Positions 22,132 through 28,643 of a DNA stretch of 29,518 bases are shown in pieces. A model generated the notes under the pieces. The model was not told the origin of the DNA. It was given only the letters and a program-made list of their open reading frames with translations, and ran no database searches. A program made the translations under genes and the position numbers. This DNA is from a virus. The stretch's first letter is position 1; the number at the start of each line of letters is the position of its first letter. The stretch covers positions 1 to 29,518 of the IMG/VR virus record IMGVR_UViG_3300027969_000320, one strand, 5' to 3'.

Positions 22132-23136
22132 ATGTTACGGCTACTATGTTTGGTAGCATGTTTCTTGTTTGTAGGTAATGTTGTTGCCGCTGAAAAATAC
22201 ATTCGTGTATTTGGCGAAGGCAATACTATTGAACAAGCAAAAGAAAATGCTTTTCGTACCGCTGTTCAACAACGTGCAGGTGCAATTGTTCTAAGTGAGC
22301 GTCAAGCTAACTCAGGTAAATTGGAGAAAGATAACATATCATTGTTTAGTGCGGGATATGTTGACGATTTCAAAATCATTGATGTAAACCAAAGCGGTTC
22401 TACAATCAAGATTACATTAGATGTATTGGTTGCTGATAGTAAAATACTTAATCAAGTTCTTAGCACAGGAAAAACTAATCAAAACATCAATGGAGAACGT
22501 GCAGGAACTGCATTGAATACTTTTTTAGATCAGAAACAAAAAGGTGATAGAGTATTAGATGCCGTGTTAAAAACATATCCAAAAAATGCCTTTAAGGTTG
22601 AACAAAAATCATATAGTTTATATGTAGATAGCTATCGCAATACTATTTTAGAAATCCCATATTCATTAAAATGGAACTATGATTTTATAGTTTCAATGAA
22701 TGAAGCTATGTCATTAGTCGAAGATAAGGTAAATATCATTGGCTTTTTAAATCAAGCACCAAGTAATGTCATTATCATGGCTAAAAATCCTAAAGATTTT
22801 TTGATTGGTAGTAAAAATTATTACAAATTTAATGATAGGATTTTACTTGATAATATAAAAGATTCATTATTGGGTGAGAATGAATTGAGAATGATGGTAT
22901 TAATTTTAGGATCATCCGGTGATATGTTATATCGTACTTGTTTTACCCCAATAACATTAGTCGGGCGATCTCCTGCATTTTATGGAATAGGTGATCCCAA
23001 AGTTCTAACAATTTATGGCAATCAAGTTGAAACATCTTCATTAAATGTGGTAATTGCACCAGAAAACAATTTTGTTATACAATATGCAAGTAGAATAGAA
23101 GTTTCAATAGTGGCAGCAAGGGAATGCCGCTGGTAA
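22132..23136 (+). CDS. Periplasmic protein with FlgT-N-like domain
   Basis: 334 residues. Signal peptide MLRLLCLVACFLFVGNVVAA. Residues about 28-110 fit the FlgT N-terminal/LPP20 pattern: GEGNTIEQAKENAFRTAVQQRAGAIVLSE, then SAGYVDDFKIID and IKITLDVLVADSKI. The rest (about 120-334) is not recognised and has strand-rich segments. Three bases after the LPP20-like stop, so the two form one operon. FlgT proteins are periplasmic and act in flagellar-ring assembly; a phage protein may instead bind envelope components. Confidence 0.5.
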   Translation: MLRLLCLVACFLFVGNVVAAEKYIRVFGEGNTIEQAKENAFRTAVQQRAGAIVLSERQANSGKLEKDNISLFSAGYVDDFKIIDVNQSGSTIKITLDVLVADSKILNQVLSTGKTNQNINGERAGTALNTFLDQKQKGDRVLDAVLKTYPKNAFKVEQKSYSLYVDSYRNTILEIPYSLKWNYDFIVSMNEAMSLVEDKVNIIGFLNQAPSNVIIMAKNPKDFLIGSKNYYKFNDRILLDNIKDSLLGENELRMMVLILGSSGDMLYRTCFTPITLVGRSPAFYGIGDPKVLTIYGNQVETSSLNVVIAPENNFVIQYASRIEVSIVAARECRW

Positions 23137-23159
23137 AAATATCAAGTGGATAAAAAAAG

Positions 23160-23166
23160 ATAAATT
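23160..23166 (+). promoter_or_regulatory. Possible late-type element ATAAATT, leaderless clpX
   Basis: ATAAATT ends 6 nt before the clpX ATG. The last base departs from the ATAAATA form. clpX has no visible Shine-Dalgarno, which fits leaderless initiation. Confidence 0.35.
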
Positions 23167-23171
23167 AATAT

Positions 23172-24377
23172 ATGACCTTAGAAAACAAACTAATCTATTG
23201 TTCTTTTTGTAATACACACAAAGACAAAGTTAAAAAATTGATAGTTGGCGACGATGTTGCTATCTGTAGTGATTGCATTGAATTATGTACTAATTTAATT
23301 GAAGATGAAAATTCAGTAACCGAACCCCAAACAAAAGAGGAAGAGGTTCAATATGATCCAGCTAGCATCAAAGAATACTTAGATGTTCATGTTGTTGGGC
23401 AAGATAGTGCAAAGACTGTGCTAAGTGTAGCTATTGCTAATCACTATAAACGCATTACGTACCCACCAAAAGATTTGGATATTCAAAAAGGCAATGTGTT
23501 AATTGTAGGTCCAACTGGGTCTGGTAAAACATTGCTTGCTAAAACTGTAGCAAAATATCTCAAGGTGCCCTTTGTTGTAGCTGATGCTACAAGTTTGACA
23601 GAAGCTGGTTATGTAGGTGATGATGTTGAATCAATGATTAGTATGTTGGTTAACGCAGCAGGCGGCAATCCTAGACTAGCAGAACGTGGTATTGTGTTTG
23701 TCGATGAAATTGATAAGATTGCCCGTCGTAGCGAATCAACAAGTATTACCCGTGATGTGTCAGGTGAAGGTGTTCAACAAGCATTACTTAAATTGGTTGA
23801 GGGTACGGTTTGTCGTATTCCTTCTGGTGGGGGTCGTAAACATCCCGGTGGTGATATGATGGAAGTTGATACAAAAAATATATTATTCATATCAGGTGGA
23901 GCCTTTGTTGGATTAAAAGATTTGATTGGCAATCGTAAGAACGGAACAACAATTGGTTTTGGTGCTGATATCAAAGATAGCAAAAAAGAAGGCGACTTGA
24001 GTGAGGTTACCCCCGACGATCTAACTAAATATGGAATGATTCCCGAATTTATTGGGCGTTTCACTACAACCGTTAGTATCAAAGAACTGAACAAAGAAGA
24101 ATTGCTAAGGGTGTTGACTGGTGTCAAAAACAATTACATTGATCAATATAAATATCTATTGAGTATCGACAATATCAAGTTGGAATTCACTGAAGGTGCA
24201 TTAGAACAAATTGTTGAAAATTGCTTGACATTAAAAACCGGGGCACGTGGACTACACACTGAAATTGAGCGTTGCTTAATGCCTCATATGTTTAACACCA
24301 AAAAGTACAGAGAAAATAACGTAATTGAGATAAATATAACAAGGGAGCAAGTTTTAAAACCAAAATCACTAATATGA
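23172..24377 (+). CDS. clpX: ATP-dependent protease unfoldase ClpX
   Basis: 401 residues (the E. coli protein has 424). The N-terminal zinc domain has C10-x2-C13 and C32-x2-C35. Walker A is GPTGSGKT (113-120), Walker B VFVDEID (175-181), pore-1 GYVG (146-149), the RKH loop GGGRKHPGG (220-227), the ClpP-docking IGF loop (261-263), and sensor II GARG (357-360). All parts needed for unfolding and ClpP docking are present, so it looks active. ClpX unfolds tagged or recognised proteins and feeds them to ClpP, whose gene starts at 29430. The stop overlaps the bS21 start (ATGA). A phage-carried copy may redirect substrate choice; this is inferred. Confidence 0.95.
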   Translation: MTLENKLIYCSFCNTHKDKVKKLIVGDDVAICSDCIELCTNLIEDENSVTEPQTKEEEVQYDPASIKEYLDVHVVGQDSAKTVLSVAIANHYKRITYPPKDLDIQKGNVLIVGPTGSGKTLLAKTVAKYLKVPFVVADATSLTEAGYVGDDVESMISMLVNAAGGNPRLAERGIVFVDEIDKIARRSESTSITRDVSGEGVQQALLKLVEGTVCRIPSGGGRKHPGGDMMEVDTKNILFISGGAFVGLKDLIGNRKNGTTIGFGADIKDSKKEGDLSEVTPDDLTKYGMIPEFIGRFTTTVSIKELNKEELLRVLTGVKNNYIDQYKYLLSIDNIKLEFTEGALEQIVENCLTLKTGARGLHTEIERCLMPHMFNTKKYRENNVIEINITREQVLKPKSLI

Positions 24378-24595
24378 GTATAAAAGGAAGACGAGTTATT
24401 GTAACGGATGGAAATGTTGATAAAGCATTGCGTAAGTTTAAAAAGAAGATAACAGACCAAAATTTGTTACAGGAATTGCGTGAGCGTGAACAATATGTTA
24501 AACCTTCAGTACAGCGTAAAGTAGATAAAGGTTTAGCCAAACGTAGATGGCAAAAATACTTGCGTGACCAAAGTCTTCCTAAAAAACTATTTTAA
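24374..24595 (+). CDS. rpsU: Ribosomal protein bS21 homologue
   Basis: 73 residues, about the length of bS21. The central core VDKALRKFKKK, LLQELREREQYVKPSVQRKV matches bS21 (ALRRFKR, LAEVRRREFYEKPTTERK). The C-terminus is basic. bS21 sits near the mRNA start-codon site of the 30S subunit, and phage copies are known in large and marine phages. It could replace the host protein in ribosomes and bias them to phage messages, including leaderless ones; this is inference. Start overlaps the clpX stop (ATGA). Confidence 0.85.
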   Translation: MSIKGRRVIVTDGNVDKALRKFKKKITDQNLLQELREREQYVKPSVQRKVDKGLAKRRWQKYLRDQSLPKKLF

Positions 24596-24596
24596 A

Positions 24597-25043
24597 ATGT
24601 CATATCCCTATAAATATTACCGATATTTAAATTTACCAAGTATACCCAAAGATATATTTATAAATTATAATTTTGACGAATATGAAAAAAAAGTGCAAGG
24701 ATTAATTAATCCTGGTTATGTTTGGACAGATTCTTTTAACAATGATATTGATAAATGGTGTAAAGAAAATGTATGTGCAGATATGTATTTTGCATTTCAA
24801 ATAATAAAAACGGATATAAGTGTACACATTGATAACCAAACAAAAATAAAATTTTTATATATTTTAGAAACCGGTGGTGATAATGTTATTACTGAATGGT
24901 ACAGTGAAGATAAAGAAACAGTAATTGATTCAGTGATTATAGAACCAAACAAATGGTGCATGATTAGAGTAGATTCTCCCCATTCAGTTAAGAATGTAGA
25001 AAACGGAAAAACAAGATTTTCTATCACTGGTAGGATCTTTTAA
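24597..25043 (+). CDS. 2OG-Fe(II) oxygenase-like protein
   Basis: 148 residues from the ATG at 24597; a start at 24564 lies in bS21. It has the facial triad of the double-stranded beta-helix oxygenases: H77-x-D79 (VHID), H129 (SPHSV), and R140 (TRFSI) 11 residues later to bind 2-oxoglutarate. Flanking strands KIKFLYILETGGD and KWCMIRVDSPHSV support the fold. One base separates it from bS21. Substrate not known; ribosomal proteins are targets of some cellular members, so bS21 or the ribosome is a guess from position. Confidence 0.65.
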   Translation: MSYPYKYYRYLNLPSIPKDIFINYNFDEYEKKVQGLINPGYVWTDSFNNDIDKWCKENVCADMYFAFQIIKTDISVHIDNQTKIKFLYILETGGDNVITEWYSEDKETVIDSVIIEPNKWCMIRVDSPHSVKNVENGKTRFSITGRIF

Positions 25044-25049
25044 TTTAAC

Positions 25050-25063
25050 CTAAATAGTAGAAT
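25050..25063 (+). promoter_or_regulatory. CTAAATAG plus TAGAAT promoter-like element
   Basis: CTAAATAG immediately followed by TAGAAT has the same arrangement as the ligase and clpS promoters. There is no recognisable -35 17 bp upstream, so it would be mainly late-type. It lies in the hsp20 leader region. Confidence 0.3.
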
Positions 25064-25084
25064 TTTTTACACATTTCTGATAGA

Positions 25085-25091
25085 ATAAATA
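25085..25091 (+). promoter_or_regulatory. T4-like late element ATAAATA (hsp20)
   Basis: ATAAATA at 25085-25091, followed by CTTATTG. Predicted +1 near 25097, which is the first base of the leader hairpin. TAGAAT overlaps it (25081-25086). The leader of about 56 nt ends with AGGAG. Confidence 0.5.
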
Positions 25092-25096
25092 CTTAT

Positions 25097-25122
25097 TGTA
25101 GATGCTGATGGTCAGGTCTACA
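25097..25122 (+). promoter_or_regulatory. Stem-loop at the 5' end of the hsp20 leader
   Basis: TGTAGA (25097-25102) pairs with TCTACA (25117-25122), with an inner CTGA/TCAG stem and a TGG loop. It starts at the predicted late +1. It does not include the ribosome binding site, so it is more likely an mRNA-stabilising element than a thermosensor. Confidence 0.4.
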
Positions 25123-25152
25123 TATAGTCATCTTGCTTAATAGGAGAAAAAT

Positions 25153-25605
25153 ATGACAAAAACTTTACACCTTCGTTCCCTTGACATTCCGTCAATTCAC
25201 AAATTTGCAGTAGGTTTTGATAATATGTTTGATGAAATCTTACGTGTTAATGCTCAACAATCTAATTCAAACTATCCCCCGTATAATGTCGTTCAAATCA
25301 ATGAGGACGAGTTTATGATTAGTATTGCAGTGGCTGGCTTTGGTCTTGATAACCTTTCAGTAACAAAAGATAAAAACTTTTTGATTATTGAAGGCAAGAA
25401 CACAATCAAGGAAGAAGATTTACCTGACATTAACTATCTACACAAAGGTATCAGCGCAAGAGATTTCCGTCGTGAATTCAAACTTGCTGACTTTGTTGAG
25501 ATTGAAAATGCTCATCTTGAATTGGGAATTCTTAATGTTCACCTAAAACGTGAAATACCTGAAGAACAAAAGCCCAAGTCTATTGCTATTACCTATACTA
25601 AATAG
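25153..25605 (+). CDS. Small heat-shock protein Hsp20 (IbpA-like)
   Basis: 150 residues. Alpha-crystallin domain at about 42-130: YPPYNVVQINEDEFMISIAVAGFGLDNLSV, ISARDFRREFKLADFVEIENAHLELGILNVHL, REIP. Such proteins hold unfolding proteins for refolding or degradation and are common in T4-like cyanophages. The leader has AGGAG. It lies between the ClpX group and clpS, consistent with a shared proteostasis role. The C-terminal PKSIAI carries an I-x-I-like motif for oligomer assembly. Confidence 0.92.
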   Translation: MTKTLHLRSLDIPSIHKFAVGFDNMFDEILRVNAQQSNSNYPPYNVVQINEDEFMISIAVAGFGLDNLSVTKDKNFLIIEGKNTIKEEDLPDINYLHKGISARDFRREFKLADFVEIENAHLELGILNVHLKREIPEEQKPKSIAITYTK

Positions 25606-25611
25606 TATAAT
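25583..25611 (+). promoter_or_regulatory. Sigma70-type promoter with late element (clpS)
   Basis: TTGCTA at 25583-25588 and TATAAT at 25606-25611, 17 bp spacer. CTAAATA at 25598-25604 sits one base before the -10, as in the ligase promoter. It overlaps the end of hsp20. Confidence 0.7.
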
Positions 25612-25619
25612 AGCATCAT

Positions 25620-25648
25620 GTGTGTAGTCATAGTGGCTACACACTTTT
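25620..25648 (+). terminator. Strong hairpin with T run between hsp20 and clpS
   Basis: GTGTGTAG (25620-25627) pairs with CTACACAC (25637-25644), with further TCA/TGG pairing giving a triloop, followed by TTTTAT. It fits a rho-independent terminator for hsp20. It also begins about 2 nt after the predicted start of the clpS transcript, so it would be the 5' stem-loop or attenuator of clpS. Confidence 0.65.
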
Positions 25649-25670
25649 ATAACTAACAATATAAACTACT

Positions 25671-25976
25671 ATGTCTAAAACAGAAACAAAAATTAAGATC
25701 AAGCCTAACCTTGCATTATCCGAGCCTCCGTTGTTCAAAATCATTTATATCAATGATAATGTAACAAGTATGGAATTTGTCGTAGGTAGTTTAATTGATT
25801 ACTTTAATTATAACCAAGACACTGCACAAACGATTACACATAATATCCACGAAGAGGGTAGTGCAATTGTTGCTGTTTTACCTTATGAGATTGCAGAACA
25901 AAAAGGTATTGAGGTTACACTTGACGCACGTAGTCAAGGATTCCCATTACAAGTTAAAGTAGAAGCAGAAGCCTAA
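25671..25976 (+). CDS. clpS: N-degron adaptor ClpS
   Basis: 101 residues, a typical ClpS length. A 20-residue N-terminal extension is followed by PPLFKIIYINDNVTSMEF, matching E. coli ClpS MYKVILVNDDYTPMEF. The amino-group-binding residues are kept (N28, D29, H60, with a constant offset of 6 from E. coli numbering), while E. coli D36 and M62 align with N30 and T56, suggesting changed pocket preference. ClpS delivers N-end-rule substrates to ClpA, which is not in this window; ClpX lacks the ClpS-binding N-domain. No Shine-Dalgarno is visible; TATAAAC (25660-25666) is 5 nt before the ATG. The 3' end overlaps the convergent gene by 4 bp. Confidence 0.9.
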   Translation: MSKTETKIKIKPNLALSEPPLFKIIYINDNVTSMEFVVGSLIDYFNYNQDTAQTITHNIHEEGSAIVAVLPYEIAEQKGIEVTLDARSQGFPLQVKVEAEA

Positions 25977-26671
25977 AGAGTAACTTCTATTCGTTTAGCC
26001 CAATAAGGGTTTCTTTTGAAACTGCTATTATTAATGTAGTTGATATCATTTATATTGGTATCGACTACTTTTTTATATGTGCCATACAACCAATGCGATA
26101 CTTTACTTTCTGTATCTGCTAGTAGTGAAATACTTAAATTAAGTTGAGTATCTAATGTGTCTGGATGTTCTCCAAAATACAAGTCTATACTGGGAACTGA
26201 GTTAGAGACTACTACAATTTTTTTAACATCTAAATGTTTTTGTAGTCGTTCAATTGTATTTTTGAGATATAGTATATCCTCATTGCGATGAACTTCTATT
26301 ATACTAGCGGTTGCATCTTCATATACAGTATTACCATACCAGCCATTAGCGCCAATAACTGCTATACCATCGATGACAACCACGTGGTGGTGCATCAATG
26401 CTAGATTACGAATATTGCGACATACTTTATGGATTTCTTCAGTTCTTTTTGCAACATCACCTGTATTGTGATATTCTAGTGAACCTAGAGTATAGAATAT
26501 ACCCTGATAGAATTTAGACAAATGCGATAAAGTTTGCTTAATCGTGCGTAAATCTTCACTAATATTTCCTGCTATTATACAGTATAAACTAGTTGCTTTT
26601 CCTTCCCAATTGAAACTATCATCGGGAGATAGATTTAGGTCACTAATTAAGTCAAACCCTATCGTGGTCAT
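25973..26671 (-). CDS. Metallophosphoesterase-like protein lacking metal ligands
   Basis: 232 residues on the minus strand. The calcineurin-like phosphoesterase scaffold is visible in order: LISDLN (11-13, where the family has D-x-H), IIAGN (Asn36 for the GD Asp), TLGSLEY (63-67, for GNHEY), VVVSNSVPS (156-161, for the conserved His), HWLYGTYK (193-200, for GHTH), and a C-terminal NPYWAKRIEVTL. At nearly every metal ligand the residue is replaced (His13 to Asn, Asp to Asn36, Asn-His to Ser-Leu, His to Asn157, His-x-His to Thr-x-Lys). It is probably inactive as a phosphoesterase. ATG directly follows the upstream TAA. Confidence 0.65.
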   Translation of the reverse strand: MTTIGFDLISDLNLSPDDSFNWEGKATSLYCIIAGNISEDLRTIKQTLSHLSKFYQGIFYTLGSLEYHNTGDVAKRTEEIHKVCRNIRNLALMHHHVVVIDGIAVIGANGWYGNTVYEDATASIIEVHRNEDILYLKNTIERLQKHLDVKKIVVVSNSVPSIDLYFGEHPDTLDTQLNLSISLLADTESKVSHWLYGTYKKVVDTNINDINYINNSSFKRNPYWAKRIEVTL

Positions 26672-27025
26672 TTATTTTGCAATGCTAATTTTAGGCTTTT
26701 TTGCAGCAGCAGGTGCTTTCGCTTTTGCTGGCGCTTTTTCTGCTTTTGGCTTAGCAGGTGCTTTAGCAGCGGCAGGCTTTGCGGCCTTTGGCTTAGCTGG
26801 TGCTTTAGGCTTTGCTACTGCTTTTGGCTTAGGTGTAGTTTCTTCAACAACATAAGAACCTCCCATATCATGTGCTATTTTAGTCTCGGGAACTACTGGA
26901 ATAGGTGTTATTGTTACTGGTTCTGGAACCTTATAAGGTGCACCGCCAGGTGCAACAACTGACCCACCCGGACGACTCTCGCTATATGGTCCTATACCAA
27001 ACAGATTTTTTAGAAATTTGATCAT
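26672..27025 (-). CDS. Lys-Ala-Pro-rich basic protein
   Basis: 117 residues, starting at the ATG at 27025 because AAGGAGAAAATT precedes it; the GTG at 27040 is less likely. N-terminal MIKFLKNLFGIGPYSE, then a Pro-rich middle, then about 50 residues of AKPKAPAKPKA-type repeats resembling histone H1 or AlgP-like tails. Low complexity and basic, it suggests DNA binding. It precedes the metallophosphoesterase-like gene directly (TAA then ATG). No signal peptide is seen. Confidence 0.6.
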   Translation of the reverse strand: MIKFLKNLFGIGPYSESRPGGSVVAPGGAPYKVPEPVTITPIPVVPETKIAHDMGGSYVVEETTPKPKAVAKPKAPAKPKAAKPAAAKAPAKPKAEKAPAKAKAPAAAKKPKISIAK

Positions 27026-27043
27026 AATTTTCTCCTTCACATG

Positions 27044-27049
27044 TATTTA
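27044..27049 (-). promoter_or_regulatory. Late-type element TAAATA (minus)
   Basis: On the minus strand AGTAAATACATGTGAAGGAG places TAAATA about 18 nt before the start codon of the Lys-Ala-Pro gene, leaving a short leader with a Shine-Dalgarno. It faces away from the element at 27084, forming a divergent pair. Confidence 0.4.
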
Positions 27050-27083
27050 CTATCGGGTAACAATTTTATATTTTTTTCTTCAG

Positions 27084-27090
27084 ATAAATA
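27084..27090 (+). promoter_or_regulatory. Late-type element ATAAATA, near-leaderless
   Basis: ATAAATACTAAACTATG: the element ends 8 nt before the ATG at 27098. No Shine-Dalgarno. It is closely similar to CTAAATACTAAATG of the GDPD-like gene. Predicted +1 is about two bases before the start codon. Confidence 0.55.
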
Positions 27091-27097
27091 CTAAACT

Positions 27098-28630
27098 ATG
27101 CGTGAACTTATTAATATTATTGAACAACTGAATGAAAGCACTGGACTAGCTGGACGTAAACCCGGTGACGTTTTTAAAAACGAAAATGGTGGGGAGGCAA
27201 TATTTAATGATATTAAATTCTTCCCCGAAGGTGGAGGAAAATACTCGCCCGAAGAACTGGATCAGGCACTAGGTGAAATTGAACAACAAGTTCCAGGAAT
27301 TGTTTGGCAAAACAGTCGTTCTGGACGTACAGGTGGATTTGCAATAATCTCATTCGGTAACTTTGTTATTGGACAATATCTACAAGAAGTTAAACCCTCT
27401 ATTACTGATAACAAAGTATCAAATACATTTACAGTAGATGGTGCAACTTATAAGTTCGGTGGCAAGGCTGCTGCCAAAGCTGATGCAGGATTAAGCCCAC
27501 AAGATTTGTTAACGGATAAAATTGATTTAACTATTCCAAAGATAATGAATCAACTTGCTAGCAGTTTGGGAACTGATAACCCATTATACGCTTTAGCACA
27601 TAATATCGCAATGGGACAACCATTGCCCATAACATTTGATGCTCCAGAAGGAGTTAGCTTTACTGCGTTCCGTGATTACTTCTGTGAAATATTACAACCA
27701 ATAGCATTGCAAAAAGGTCAATACACCGGTAACGCAGGTGAGGCTGCAAATAAGTTTTTGGGTGGATCATTCCAAAAAACATTAATCAGTTTTGATGATA
27801 GCAAAACCGCAGGACTAAGCGATAGTGTTATGTCTACTAGAGATGGTCGTAGCGTACTGGTAAGTACTAAAGGTGGCAAAGGTGCTACCGCTAGCGCATC
27901 AAACTTAATTGACCAAATTGATAAGATTGCAGAAACGCCAGATGGTGGAAAATTCTTAAACAAACACAAACAAATAGTTGACTTACTACGTGAGATACAA
28001 GATGCAGGGCAAGCAGGTGCTCCATTAATGTTGGGTGTAAGATATGGTATCATCAGTCCTGATGATGCTGAAATGATTAGAGCATTTAAAAAGTTAAGTC
28101 CAGTTAGCTTAGACAATCTTGGTCAACTTGGTCTTAGTGAGAACTTAACAAAATTGGCACAATCACGTAACACAGATGATCCAGATAATGTAAACTTATA
28201 TTATCACTTGATGGCAGCAGTGGCACATAAAGCTGCTGAGAAAGTTAATGACAAAACTAAATTCAGTTCTGCTGCTGCTGATATATTAAACAACGGTGCA
28301 TTAGTGCAAATGTATACCAAAGCAAATGAGGGCAAAGGTAAATGGACTTTGCAAGAATTCAATACAGTTTATCCAGGTAAAAGCATCAAGGGTGTTTATC
28401 TCTCAGCAGGTAAAACATATTACTCTACTGGTATAAAGGGTAACTATACATTCAAAATTGATAAAGGTTCAGGTAAACCCAAAGATGATGAAGAAACAAC
28501 TACCACACCTGCTGCAAGAGCAAAACGTGAAAAGAATGCAGGCAAAGATGAGTTAGCAACATCAGCAAGAGATATCATTAATCCTGTTAATAAGCCAAGA
28601 GAAACTGGCACTAGGACTAAACGTAAATAA
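27098..28630 (+). CDS. Putative internal virion protein or large phage hypothetical
   Basis: 510 residues. The N-terminal MRELINIIEQLNES resembles an amphipathic capsid-targeting peptide of T4 internal head proteins, and LNE fits the (L/I)-x-E cut site of the T4 head protease. The middle has no family I know (AGEAANKFLGGSF, STRDGRSVLVSTKGGKGATAS, LGVRYGIISPDDAEMIRAFKKL), and the tail is Lys/Arg-rich. There is no signal peptide. The gene follows a late element without a Shine-Dalgarno. If internal, it might be injected with the DNA. This is a hypothesis from the N-terminus. Confidence 0.55.
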   Translation: MRELINIIEQLNESTGLAGRKPGDVFKNENGGEAIFNDIKFFPEGGGKYSPEELDQALGEIEQQVPGIVWQNSRSGRTGGFAIISFGNFVIGQYLQEVKPSITDNKVSNTFTVDGATYKFGGKAAAKADAGLSPQDLLTDKIDLTIPKIMNQLASSLGTDNPLYALAHNIAMGQPLPITFDAPEGVSFTAFRDYFCEILQPIALQKGQYTGNAGEAANKFLGGSFQKTLISFDDSKTAGLSDSVMSTRDGRSVLVSTKGGKGATASASNLIDQIDKIAETPDGGKFLNKHKQIVDLLREIQDAGQAGAPLMLGVRYGIISPDDAEMIRAFKKLSPVSLDNLGQLGLSENLTKLAQSRNTDDPDNVNLYYHLMAAVAHKAAEKVNDKTKFSSAAADILNNGALVQMYTKANEGKGKWTLQEFNTVYPGKSIKGVYLSAGKTYYSTGIKGNYTFKIDKGSGKPKDDEETTTTPAARAKREKNAGKDELATSARDIINPVNKPRETGTRTKRK

Positions 28631-28643
28631 GTAGGAGGTTATC

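Noticed and set aside
24609-24616. TATAAATA late consensus
   Set aside because: It is within the coding start of the oxygenase gene and no gene begins soon after.
25097-25152. RNA thermometer in the hsp20 leader
   Set aside because: The hairpin does not cover AGGAG, and no convincing pairing partner for the ribosome binding site is seen.
23172-25976. Host chromosomal island instead of phage genes (ClpX, bS21, Hsp20, ClpS are bacterial families)
   Set aside because: ATGA coupling, shortened genes, late-type elements and the flanking phage genes all fit a phage genome.
26544-26855. Gly/Ala/Phe-rich plus-strand frame
   Set aside because: It is the antisense shadow of the Lys-Ala-Pro repeats.
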